Source: Candidatus Bathyarchaeota archaeon
GTDB taxonomy: Archaea > Thermoproteota > Bathyarchaeia > Bathyarchaeales > Bathyarchaeaceae
Reading direction: 5' to 3'
Length of the DNA: 12,477 nucleotides
NCBI GenBank assembly: GCA_020350305.1
Contig: CP070709.1
Coordinates: forward strand, 1,004,309-1,016,785
Part shown: piece by piece, positions 1-6,626 of the stretch
How positions within the stretch are numbered: the stretch's first letter is position 1
Layout of the letters: each line of letters begins with the position of its first letter
The notes under the pieces: generated by a model
Database searches by the model: none
Seen by the model: the letters and a program-made list of their open reading frames with translations, nothing else
What the model was told of the DNA's origin: nothing
Made by a program: the position numbers and the translations under genes

Positions 1-58
1 AAAAGAAACACCCCAAGCAAAAAAGGAGAAAACCAGCCACAACCGTTCCAGTCAGCAT
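1..58 (-). CDS. Partial 5' end of a membrane or secreted protein (runs off left edge)
   Basis: On the minus strand an ATG at 58 opens a frame that stays open to the window edge, giving about 19 residues: MLTGTVVAGFLLFLLGVFL. This is a strongly hydrophobic N-terminus that could be a signal peptide or first membrane helix. A GTG at 70 is in frame and would add four residues (MIET). The bases GTGAT at 66-70 resemble part of an archaeal Shine-Dalgarno site 7 nt before the ATG, and an AT-rich TATA-like stretch lies at 71-90. It is divergent from the mevalonate decarboxylase gene. Family and function cannot be told from so little sequence, and it may not be a gene at all. Confidence 0.4.
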   Translation of the reverse strand, partial: MLTGTVVAGFLLFCLGCFF

Positions 59-70
59 GGTTTCAATCAC

Positions 71-90
71 AAAAGTATTATTTTATTAGT
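71..90 (-). promoter_or_regulatory. TATA-like box for the leftward edge gene
   Basis: Read on the minus strand this stretch is ACTAATAAAATAATACTTTT, an archaeal TATA-like element centred about 24 nt before the ATG at 58. That distance would fit a nearly leaderless transcript. Confidence 0.3.
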
Positions 91-177
91 CTTTCCTTTT
101 TTGACGCACGTGCATTTGTGGTTCGATTTCATCTAGCATCTTAAGACGAAGTGTGCGCGCACTAAAAGCGTTCAATT

Positions 178-193
178 TTTGCATGCATGCAAA
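178..193. repeat. 16-bp perfect palindrome TTTGCATGCATGCAAA
   Basis: The 16 bases are identical to their reverse complement. They lie in the divergent intergenic region, about 35-75 nt before the possible starts of the decarboxylase gene, a reasonable place for a dimeric regulator. A shorter palindrome, GTGCGCGCAC, lies at 153-162. Related GCATG/CATGC inverted repeats occur at 3429-3442, 3501-3510 and 5160-5167. Confidence 0.5.
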
Positions 194-227
194 GGGTATC
201 AGCTGCTCGTAAGTAAATTCTTAAGGT

Positions 228-1259
228 TTGCTAACACATTATGATGTGATTACTGTGAAATCATCGGCAATTGCATATTCTAATATTGCTCTTATCAAAT
301 ATTGGGGTCGTTCTCTAGATTATAATCCCAATCTGAATATCCCTTCAAATGACAGTGTAAGCATGACAAAATATGGATTAACACAGGGCATGCATTTACA
401 AACCCATACAACTATTGACTTTTCTGAGTCTCATGAAGAAGATACAGCCATTTTAGAAGGAGAAGTTCTGATTGGAAGGAAGATGGAAAGAATCCTCAAA
501 GTTGTTAATCCACTAAGAAAATATGCAAATGTCGATTGTAATTTCAAAATGATCAGCAAAAACGATTTTCCTACCGAAGCGGGACTAGCCTCCTCAGCCT
601 CAGGATTCGCAGCATTGGCAATTGCTACTGTAGATGCTTTAGGCGTCGATTTCCAAAAAGAAGAAACTTCAACATATGCAAGGCTAGGTTCCGGTTCGGC
701 AACGAGATCAATTCATGGTGGATTTGTACATTGGCACAAAGGAAACTCTCATGAGACTTCTTTTGCCGAACAAATTTGTGGTCCACACGAGTTGAATATG
801 AATGCTGTTATCGCAATTATCCATGAAGGAAAGAAAGATGTTACGTCAGATGTTGGCCATGAATCAGCATATACAAGTCCCTTCAACGAGGTTAGAATTG
901 AAAAATCTCAAGAACAGGCGAAAGACATCGAAAAAGCAATTTTAGATGACGATTTCAGCCAAGTTGGCAAAATAACAGAAGAGAATTCAAAATATATGCA
1001 CGCTGTTATGATGACTGCTAGTCCACCTTTGTTCTATTGGCACCCTGACACTCTGAAGCTCATCAAGTCAATTCAAAAAATAAGAGAGAATCTAGAATGT
1101 TATTTTACGGTTGATGCAGGTCCAAACGTTCATTGTCTCTGCAGACACGAGAACACCAATGAACTCCAAAAGATACTAGAAGAAATGGAATATGTTACCA
1201 AAACTATTATCGTAAAACCTGCAGATGACTCACATGTCACAAACAAGCATCTATTTTAA
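228..1259 (+). CDS. mvaD: Diphosphomevalonate (or phosphomevalonate) decarboxylase, GHMP family
   Basis: This cytosolic mevalonate-pathway enzyme performs ATP-dependent decarboxylation of (di)phosphomevalonate, supplying isopentenyl units for archaeal lipids. Counted from the TTG at 228, the signature ALIKYWGR is at 21-28 (catalytic Lys24). The GHMP ATP loop PTEAGLASSAS is at 115-125, GSGSATRSIHGG at 154-165 (Arg160), and the catalytic Asp in FTVDAGPN is Asp296. The Lys-Arg-Asp set of the family is therefore complete. At 343 residues it is near archaeal lengths and shorter than yeast (about 396). The start is uncertain. TTG 228 has only a weak AAGG in front. GTG 246 or GTG 255 (MKSSAIAYSNIAL...) fits family N-termini better, and the AT-rich AAGTAAATTC at 211-220 would place transcription start near 243. 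The gene is monocistronic, with no other mevalonate gene nearby. Whether it acts on the mono- or diphosphate cannot be decided from motifs. Confidence 0.9.
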   Translation: MLTHYDVITVKSSAIAYSNIALIKYWGRSLDYNPNLNIPSNDSVSMTKYGLTQGMHLQTHTTIDFSESHEEDTAILEGEVLIGRKMERILKVVNPLRKYANVDCNFKMISKNDFPTEAGLASSASGFAALAIATVDALGVDFQKEETSTYARLGSGSATRSIHGGFVHWHKGNSHETSFAEQICGPHELNMNAVIAIIHEGKKDVTSDVGHESAYTSPFNEVRIEKSQEQAKDIEKAILDDDFSQVGKITEENSKYMHAVMMTASPPLFYWHPDTLKLIKSIQKIRENLECYFTVDAGPNVHCLCRHENTNELQKILEEMEYVTKTIIVKPADDSHVTNKHLF

Positions 1260-1285
1260 AATCATTTTCCTCTTTTCTCAAAGGA

Positions 1286-1320
1286 GTCTCGCTTGGGTGT
1301 TTTTCCGCTTAGGCTGAGAC
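1286..1320. terminator. Imperfect hairpin between convergent genes (possible bidirectional terminator)
   Basis: Arms GTCTC (1286-1290) and GAGAC (1316-1320) pair exactly. After a one-base bulge a further stretch, GCTTGGG with CTTAGGC, pairs partly through G-T wobbles around a T-rich loop. A pyrimidine/T-rich run at 1264-1279, just after the decarboxylase stop, is the more usual archaeal termination signal for the rightward gene. Confidence 0.3.
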
Positions 1321-1331
1321 AAGTGGTGTTT

Positions 1332-2036
1332 TCAGATGTTGAGATAGTATGCTATTGTTATGGCTATTGCGTCGTATACTCCGTGCATCAAAGCCGTGGC
1401 AGTGGTGTTCCCGCCGGTCCGTTGCCATATGTAGCCAAACATCAAACCAACAACAAAAACTGGAATAACCGCGTACGGAGTATTGAGACCGTGCAAAAGC
1501 CCAAACAACACGGAACTCACCAATAAACCCAACTTCTTTCCAAACGAGTTCTCAAAACCTCTCTGAACAAAACCTCTAAAGGCCAACTCCTCGCAAGGCC
1601 CAACTAAGACTAAAGAAAGAGCAACCATAGCAACAAGCTGAAAAGGGTCTCTTGGCATCAGAGCCCCCTTAACTTGCTCCTCTGTAGGATCAGAGCCGAA
1701 AACCATCTCCTCACCGACCGATATGCCAACACCGAGCAAGAAAAGAGGGACAGCAATAACCGAGACGATCATTAGAATCCTAATACTTGCTTTTTTCAGG
1801 CCAAGTTCCCTCAGACTTGCACCTTTATGCCTAGCGAACAACAGCGCAATCACAACGATTAAAGCTTCATTGACAGGGAGAGATATGAGCACAAGCGGAA
1901 AAGGTAAATTTAAGTAGTCTATTCCCATGCCCAGCAAAACGAGCCCAACCACCAAGGAAACTGTCAGAAGCCCTCCGATCAACGCCAAATAACAGGCCAA
2001 CGCAGCCTTTGCCTTCCACTTAGGCTGATTCTCCAT
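1332..2036 (-). CDS. CPBP (Abi/Rce1-type) intramembrane metalloprotease
   Basis: This is a polytopic membrane protein of 234 residues belonging to the CPBP intramembrane protease family. From ATG 2036 there are hydrophobic segments at about 12-40, 45-68, 85-106, 133-147, 169-185, 188-204 and 213-230. The three family motifs are present: EELAFR (Glu149, Glu150, Arg154), FGLLH (Phe178, His182) and HGVYD (His218, Asp222). All the usual glutamyl/histidyl active-site residues are therefore kept, with Asp in the N/D position of the last motif. A GTG at 2051 is in frame. However, GGAGGAA at 2043-2049 sits six bases before ATG 2036 and lies inside the longer reading, so ATG 2036 is chosen. It appears to have its own promoter (TATA-like at 2078-2087). 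Family members process prenylated proteins or act in stress or bacteriocin immunity. No substrate can be named here. Confidence 0.85.
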   Translation of the reverse strand: MENQPKWKAKAALACYLALIGGLLTVSLVVGLVLLGMGIDYLNLPFPLVLISLPVNEALIVVIALLFARHKGASLRELGLKKASIRILMIVSVIAVPLFLLGVGISVGEEMVFGSDPTEEQVKGALMPRDPFQLVAMVALSLVLVGPCEELAFRGFVQRGFENSFGKKLGLLVSSVLFGLLHGLNTPYAVIPVFVVGLMFGYIWQRTGGNTTATALMHGVYDAIAITIAYYLNI

Positions 2037-2042
2037 GCTCGC

Positions 2043-2049
2043 TTCCTCC
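2043..2049 (-). promoter_or_regulatory. Shine-Dalgarno site deciding the CPBP protease start
   Basis: On the minus strand GGAGGAA is followed by six bases and then ATG at 2036. It overlaps the alternative in-frame GTG at 2051, making that longer start unlikely. Confidence 0.7.
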
Positions 2050-2077
2050 ACGCACTAGTAACCCTATACACACCCCT

Positions 2078-2087
2078 ATTATGAATT
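2078..2087 (-). promoter_or_regulatory. TATA-like box upstream of the CPBP protease gene
   Basis: Minus-strand TTCATAATAG, centred about 46 nt before ATG 2036, would put transcription start about 20 nt before the start codon, leaving room for the Shine-Dalgarno site. TGTATAGGG at 2062-2070 is a weaker alternative. Confidence 0.35.
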
Positions 2088-2158
2088 TTCCATTTTTGAA
2101 GGCAATCTGTGGGCTTGCACAGGAGCATTGAACGAAATCACAAAGGTCTTCAAAAAAG

Positions 2159-3346
2159 TCATGTTTTGGTTCTCGTGAACATGTAGAAAATAATGTCAAA
2201 AACTAGCAGAATTCCTGCAATAGCAGTGAAGGCGCCGAGGTATCCAGCGGTTGTGGCGAGAATGAACCCGGTTATTATAGGGCCCAAAGCCTGACCCATG
2301 TCCATAACGGTGCGTAAGAAGCCAATTGATGCTCCGTACAATTCTTTACTAGTTAAATCTGAAACAAGCGCAGTCGTAGAAGACGTAACAGTTGAAAGGC
2401 CTAGCCCGTAAACGATTGAAATAGCAACGAGTTCAATGAACTGACTTGCAAAAGGCGTCGCAATCAGAGGCAAACTTCCAATAATCAACCCAACAAGTAT
2501 AGGCATCCTTCTGTCACATCTGTCCGAAATTCTACCCATAAAAGGCTTAGTAACCATGACCGTAACAAGTTGCGCTCCCATAACAATTCCTATCGAAAAG
2601 TCATCAAACCCTAAAGATTTAGCATACAACGCTAAGAAAAACTCAAACGCGCCAAACGTGAAATACGTAGCTGCTTCCACCAGGCTCGTACCGATGATTC
2701 CTCTATTAGTGGCAACTTCTGTCCAACCGCGAAATAGGTGGGAAAAACCTTTCCATTCGTTCTCACTCCCAACAGTCTTCCTTTCGGTAACCCTATGTTC
2801 ACGCAAAGCGAAACCAGCTAAAAGTGCCGCTACACCAGCCACCCCAACTGAAACATAAACTGAACTATAACTCGAACCTGTAACGGACAGAATATAACCG
2901 CCCAAAAACGGAGCAGCGCCTCTACCAACCATAGTCGCCGAAGAAAAATCCGAAACTCTCGCCCCTTTGCTCTCTGGAAAACTCTCCACAATCGCAGCGT
3001 TGGTCACGGGTACAAAAACAGCTGTAGCAAAACCATGATAAAACCTCACCAAAACAAGCTGCCAAGAAGAAACCACAAAAACATAAAGAAAAGGCGCAGA
3101 AGCAAAAACAAACGCAGATAGAATCAGCACTTTTTTTCTTCCAAGCACATCCGAAATAGACCCAGCCGGAAGGCTCACAAGAATCCCGGGAACAGTGGAA
3201 GCAGCAGCAACAAAACCCATCAAATATTCAGGAACACCAAGACTATCCGCAAATAGAGGCAAAACCGGATTCTTAGACATCGTTGAACTCAAAATCGCAA
3301 GCAAACCCATAATGCACAGAACGACAAAGAAGCCGCCTTTATCCAT
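2159..3346 (-). CDS. Major facilitator superfamily (MFS) transporter, DHA1-like exporter
   Basis: This is a 395-residue integral membrane transporter with two halves of about six hydrophobic helices each and a short hydrophilic loop near 182-213. MFS motif A occurs after helix 2 (GSISDVLGRKK, 62-72) and again, degenerate, after helix 8 (GRISDRCDRR, 271-280). GRGAAPFLGG (141-150) in helix 5 resembles the antiporter motif C of drug:H+ antiporters, so export by proton exchange is likely. GQALGPIITG recurs as the equivalent element in the second half. The ATG at 3346 has only a weak upstream GGTGAG. The gene is leftward, with 122 nt between its stop and the next start and its own upstream TATA-like box, so an operon with its neighbours is not evident. 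The substrate cannot be predicted. Confidence 0.85.
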   Translation of the reverse strand: MDKGGFFVVLCIMGLLAILSSTMSKNPVLPLFADSLGVPEYLMGFVAAASTVPGILVSLPAGSISDVLGRKKVLILSAFVFASAPFLYVFVVSSWQLVLVRFYHGFATAVFVPVTNAAIVESFPESKGARVSDFSSATMVGRGAAPFLGGYILSVTGSSYSSVYVSVGVAGVAALLAGFALREHRVTERKTVGSENEWKGFSHLFRGWTEVATNRGIIGTSLVEAATYFTFGAFEFFLALYAKSLGFDDFSIGIVMGAQLVTVMVTKPFMGRISDRCDRRMPILVGLIIGSLPLIATPFASQFIELVAISIVYGLGLSTVTSSTTALVSDLTSKELYGASIGFLRTVMDMGQALGPIITGFILATTAGYLGAFTAIAGILLVFDIIFYMFTRTKT

Positions 3347-3544
3347 ACCGGGCTCTCACCAACTCTACGCAACTACGGAGCGAGAAGACCTTATACTATT
3401 TTGCTCTCGAAAAGAGTCTCTAACCTTCTCATGCCTGCATGACTCTATTTTGAAGCTTTTCAATTAACATTAGCATTATCCTCTACCAAACCTCCAAAAT
3501 GCATACATGCGAGGACTAAGAATTATGTATGTGTATTTACAAAA
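3347..3544. other. Intergenic region between MFS and radical SAM genes
   Basis: No coding signal is seen. It holds the MFS promoter candidate at 3391-3400 and two GCATG-type inverted repeats: TCATGC-CT-GCATGA at 3429-3442 and GCAT-AC-ATGC at 3501-3510. No tRNA or other RNA fold is recognised. Confidence 0.5.
3391..3400 (-). promoter_or_regulatory. TATA-like box upstream of the MFS gene
   Basis: Minus-strand AATAGTATAA, centred about 50 nt before ATG 3346. The spacing is close to that seen before the other leftward genes. Confidence 0.35.
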
Positions 3545-4978
3545 CTATACAGAGCTGCGAATGCTTTCTCTAATGCTGCTCATTCTGCTTACATTATTTA
3601 TTATGGTCTCCAATCTATATGTACTTTTTAACGTCCTTGCGATCTGCTTTGAAATAAAACTTGGTCGACGGATAAAATGATAAAAAGCTTCATGCGTCAT
3701 TTGCTTGATTTCATGATTTGGTACTGCGCTTGGGCATATATCGGAAACCGCGATTCCTGTTTCCCAGTGTTCCCCTTCCTTTAGTAACCCCTTCATCTCG
3801 AATTCATCCCAGATGTCCATTCCAGGAAAAATTCTCAATATATTAAATTGTGGAAAATCTATGGGAATCTTTTCTGCAAATTCTATTGTGTTCTGGATTT
3901 CTTCTCTGGTTTCATCCGGAGCCCCTACGATAAAGGATCCAATTATCACGTCTATTCCGGCTTTTCTGGCTGTTTTCACAGCAGTTCTAGACTGCTGAGG
4001 GGTTATTCGTTTATTATAATATTTTAGAATTCTTGGATTGGCGCTTTCGATGCCGTAGTAGAGGATTCTGCAACCTGCTTTTGCAATTTCCTGGAACATT
4101 TCGCGGGAGCAATTGTCAACTCTGCTTTCACAAATCCATTCCATATCCAATTTTTCCTTTCGCATACCCTTGCAAAGTTTGATCACTCTTTTTCGATCTA
4201 GCGTGAAGCTGTCATCTACAAAGATGAACTGTCTATATCCCTCACTCGCGAGAAAATGCAGTTCCTTCAGAGTGTTTCGGGCAGATCTGGGTCTCCATAC
4301 ATTACGAGCTAACTTTCGACAACTGCAAAATCGACATCTGTAAACACATCCACGAGAAGAAACAATGCTGGTGAACCTCTTCGGAGCCACATTTGCTCCA
4401 ACAATCATGCAATGATACTCTACGTCAATCAATCTACGATCTGGGAATGGGAGGGAATCCAGATTCTTTATCAGATTTCGGTCAAGAGTGGAGACTATGC
4501 TTGTTTTGTGTCTGAAAGTAATTCCTCGAACTTTTTTGAGCTTGTCTTTTTTCCTGAGACAATTCACAAGGTCAATGACGGTGTCTTCTCCTTCTCCTCG
4601 AACAATGATGTCGACAGAAGGATATTTTCTGAGAATTCGTTCAGAGTTGAATGTTGCATAACAGTTGCCAAAGACTGTAGTAATGTTTGAGTTTTTCTTT
4701 TTCACTTCATTACTGATTAATGCGGCCGTAGCCCCAGAACTTGCAAATGTTGAAAAACCAAGAACATCGGGATCTTCTTTCTCTACCCACCTAGCGGTTT
4801 CCTCTATGGTGAAAGAATCTGCTGCTTGATCCAAAACGGAAACCTCTATGCCCTTTTCTTTAAGTATTGCAGCTAAATACAAAATGCCCAAGGGAGGAAA
4901 TGAAGCAGCAGCAGATTTATTTTTTTTCCGCTTGTCAAGATCTTCAATCGGACTGGCATTGATAAAGGAAAACTTCAT
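3545..4978 (-). CDS. Cobalamin-binding radical SAM protein (BchE/P-methylase-like class B)
   Basis: This is a 477-residue cytosolic iron-sulfur enzyme. The N-terminal part (about 1-150) is a B12-binding-type Rossmann domain with SFPPLGILYLAAIL (26-39) and VRGEGED (126-132). The radical SAM core carries C-x3-C-x2-C as GCVYRCRFC (Cys211, Cys215, Cys218), which holds the [4Fe-4S] cluster that cleaves S-adenosylmethionine, and a YYGIES element for SAM binding. The position usually written GGPHAT in this family reads FGNCYATF, so the typical His is Tyr. No DxHxxG base-on B12 motif is seen. The start is taken as ATG 4978 because GGTG (4983-4986) precedes it and MKFSFINAS is a normal first strand; an in-frame TTG at 5002 would add eight residues. 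It stands alone, so the substrate (methylation, cyclisation or other radical chemistry) is unknown. Confidence 0.87.
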   Translation of the reverse strand: MKFSFINASPIEDLDKRKKNKSAAASFPPLGILYLAAILKEKGIEVSVLDQAADSFTIEETARWVEKEDPDVLGFSTFASSGATAALISNEVKKKNSNITTVFGNCYATFNSERILRKYPSVDIIVRGEGEDTVIDLVNCLRKKDKLKKVRGITFRHKTSIVSTLDRNLIKNLDSLPFPDRRLIDVEYHCMIVGANVAPKRFTSIVSSRGCVYRCRFCSCRKLARNVWRPRSARNTLKELHFLASEGYRQFIFVDDSFTLDRKRVIKLCKGMRKEKLDMEWICESRVDNCSREMFQEIAKAGCRILYYGIESANPRILKYYNKRITPQQSRTAVKTARKAGIDVIIGSFIVGAPDETREEIQNTIEFAEKIPIDFPQFNILRIFPGMDIWDEFEMKGLLKEGEHWETGIAVSDICPSAVPNHEIKQMTHEAFYHFIRRPSFISKQIARTLKSTYRLETIINNVSRMSSIRESIRSSV

Positions 4979-5020
4979 TCTCCACCCTTCAGTCACTTTC
5001 AAGTTTTGGCCTGATTGTTA

Positions 5021-5030
5021 TCAATATAAT
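5021..5030 (-). promoter_or_regulatory. TATA-like box upstream of the radical SAM gene
   Basis: Minus-strand ATTATATTGA, centred about 47 nt before ATG 4978. The implied transcription start near 5000 argues against the alternative TTG start at 5002. Confidence 0.4.
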
Positions 5031-5159
5031 GCGAAGTAAGATAATCTTCTCAACATTAGTTTAATTGTAATTTAAGCGTTCTGCAGAAAAAAGGAATTTA
5101 GTGGTTGATTTGGTGGTTTTTTGATGTTGCAACCTCTAAAAACAACATTATTCTAAATC

Positions 5160-5167
5160 CATGCATG
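5160..5167. repeat. CATGCATG palindrome upstream of hdrC
   Basis: An 8-bp perfect palindrome immediately upstream of the hdrC TATA-like box, related to the larger palindrome at 178-193. It could be an operator, but the evidence is only sequence resemblance. Confidence 0.3.
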
Positions 5168-5179
5168 CCAATTGCTTAC

Positions 5180-5187
5180 TTTTATAT
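5180..5187 (+). promoter_or_regulatory. TATA-like box upstream of hdrCB
   Basis: TTTATATT, the best TATA match in the window. A transcription start about 25 nt downstream (near 5210) lies after the TTG at 5172, so translation must start further in. Confidence 0.45.
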
Positions 5188-5240
5188 TCAACCTTAGCAT
5201 GATGATATTACTCAAAGTGACTGTGGAGAGGTCTGTTTTG

Positions 5241-5738
5241 GTGGTTACCAAGCTTGACCCTGACTTCAAAGACGAAGTCTCAAAGCTTCCCGGAGGGCAG
5301 AACATAAAGAGGTGTTTTCAGTGTGGAGCATGCAACGTCGGATGCCCCGTAAGGGAGATAGAAGAGAAATATAACCCCCGAAAGATCATACGGATGACCA
5401 TACTTGGCATGAGAGAAAGAGTCCTCTCAAGCGCTTTCATATGGCTGTGTTCTGCATGTTACACCTGTCAAGAACGGTGCCCCCAGGACGTTAGAATACC
5501 TGAGGTAATGAACGCTCTGAAAAATCTGGGAGTCAAGGAAGGATACATTCACAGCTCCTTTGCCAAGCGAGTTGAGCTCATAGGGACACAGGGCAGACTA
5601 TTCCCTATAAGCCAGTTTGATAACAATAAACGGAAAGAACTGGGGTTGCCACAAATTCAACCTGAAAACAAAGAGGTTCAAGGACTCTTTAGGCTAACAG
5701 GCCTGAACAAACTGTCGAGTGCTGGAGGAGGGGAATGA
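5241..5738 (+). CDS. hdrC: Heterodisulfide reductase subunit C (iron-sulfur subunit)
   Basis: This small soluble ferredoxin-like subunit wires electrons from HdrA to HdrB. From GTG 5241 it has 165 residues with two complete [4Fe-4S] motifs: CFQCGACNVGCP (Cys25, 28, 31, 35) and CSACYTCQERCP (Cys70, 73, 76, 80). The LDPDFKDEV stretch near residue 5 and LPGGQNIKRCFQCG are typical of HdrC N-termini. No membrane helix is present, so this is not an HdrE/DsrM-type fusion. The frame is open from TTG 5172, with in-frame starts at 5199, 5202, 5217, 5223, 5238 and 5241. The TATA-like box at 5180-5187 and GGAGAGGT just upstream (about 5225-5232) favour 5238/5241. The stop overlaps the hdrB ribosome site and lies one base before the hdrB start, so the two are translationally coupled. 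Product confidence is high; start confidence is moderate. Confidence 0.9.
   Translation: MVTKLDPDFKDEVSKLPGGQNIKRCFQCGACNVGCPVREIEEKYNPRKIIRMTILGMRERVLSSAFIWLCSACYTCQERCPQDVRIPEVMNALKNLGVKEGYIHSSFAKRVELIGTQGRLFPISQFDNNKRKELGLPQIQPENKEVQGLFRLTGLNKLSSAGGGE
5724..5733 (+). promoter_or_regulatory. Shine-Dalgarno site of hdrB, inside the hdrC 3' end
   Basis: GGAGGAGGGG is followed by six bases and GTG 5740. It decides between GTG 5740 and the in-frame GTG at 5719, which has no such site and would add seven unlike-family residues. Confidence 0.7.
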
Positions 5739-5739
5739 A

Positions 5740-6615
5740 GTGAAGTACGCCTTTTTCCCAGGATGCCTTGCCCCTGTGATGTCTAGACAGTTTGAGCTTT
5801 CAACAAGAAAAGTTGCCAAGAAACTTGGGTTGGAACTCATAGACATGAAAAATTTCGCTTGTTGCGGCTTCCCCATAAAGTCCGTTGACCAAGAAACAAC
5901 CTTGCTTCTAGCCGCTAGAAACCTAAGCGTTGCTGAGGGCCTAGGCCTAGACATATGCACTATCTGCACAGGTTGTGCCTCCACACTAGCGGAAGCCAAC
6001 AAAGAGCTGATGCACAATGATGGATTGAGAGAAAAGGTTAACGAAAAACTGCAGAAAATAGGTCGGACCTACAAAGGAAATGTCAAAGTTAAGCATTTTG
6101 TGCGAATTTTATATGAAGATGTTGGTCCTGAAAAGATAAAAGGCCAAGTTAAGAAAAGCTTGGAGGGACTCAAGCTGGCCTCCCACTATGGGTGCCATTA
6201 TCTTAAACCCTCAGACGTTTTTGACAAGTTCGAAGACCCCGAGTTTCCGAGAAGTCTAGATGAGCTTGTCTCTGCTCTAGGCGCGGAAACTCTTGAGTAC
6301 GAAGAAAAGATGCAGTGTTGCGGAGGGGTGATTCTGGACGTAGACGACAAAATAGCACTGGCGATGGCTCAGAAGAAGCTTGACCACGTCAGCGCTATGG
6401 GCGCCGACGCAATGGTTCTGATGTGCCCCTTGTGTGGCTCTATGTATGACAGAAATCAAAGGGTGATGGAGAGAAGGTTTAACGTCGCCTATGACCTGCC
6501 CGTACTATTTTACCCTCAAGTCCTTGGGCTGGCTCTTGGAATAGATCCAAAGGGGCTAGGGTTGGACCTAAACCGTGTGAAAACGTCTGATTTGTTGAGC
6601 AAACTTGGTGTCTAA
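5740..6615 (+). CDS. hdrB: Heterodisulfide reductase subunit B (noncubane Fe-S catalytic subunit)
   Basis: This is the disulfide-reducing subunit of the Hdr complex, soluble, 291 residues from GTG 5740 (MKYAFFPGC...). Both CCG domains are intact. The first has Cys9 (FFPGC), Cys41-Cys42 (ACCGFP) and Cys76/Cys79 (CTGC). The second has Cys152 (YGCH), Cys193-Cys194 (QCCGG) and Cys229/Cys232 (CPLC). These positions are nearly the same as those recalled for the structurally known methanogen HdrB, whose two noncubane [4Fe-4S] clusters cleave CoM-S-S-CoB. An active disulfide site is therefore expected, although no methanogenesis gene is visible and the real substrate may be another disulfide. It follows hdrC by one base and ends 11 nt from the convergent lipoyl-protein gene. 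Confidence 0.93.
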   Translation: MKYAFFPGCLAPVMSRQFELSTRKVAKKLGLELIDMKNFACCGFPIKSVDQETTLLLAARNLSVAEGLGLDICTICTGCASTLAEANKELMHNDGLREKVNEKLQKIGRTYKGNVKVKHFVRILYEDVGPEKIKGQVKKSLEGLKLASHYGCHYLKPSDVFDKFEDPEFPRSLDELVSALGAETLEYEEKMQCCGGVILDVDDKIALAMAQKKLDHVSAMGADAMVLMCPLCGSMYDRNQRVMERRFNVAYDLPVLFYPQVLGLALGIDPKGLGLDLNRVKTSDLLSKLGV

Positions 6616-6626
6616 GTTTAGAACTT

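Noticed and set aside
112..137. tRNA T-arm-like GGTTCGATT in the left intergenic region
   Set aside because: The bases flanking the loop do not pair (TGTGG against TCATC) and no acceptor or anticodon arm can be drawn, so this is not a tRNA.
4412..4690. Open frame on the plus strand antisense to the radical SAM gene (92 codons), and other antisense frames such as 5694-6017 (minus) and 8742-9086 (plus)
   Set aside because: They lie wholly or almost wholly opposite or within well-supported genes, have no ribosome sites or recognisable motifs, and translate to low-complexity or unlikely proteins.
5172..5240. Longest hdrC frame from TTG 5172 with a hydrophobic N-terminal peptide (possible membrane anchor)
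   Set aside because: The hydrophobic stretch overlaps the TATA-like box at 5180-5187 and has no ribosome site. The HdrC family start lies close to the LDPDF stretch.
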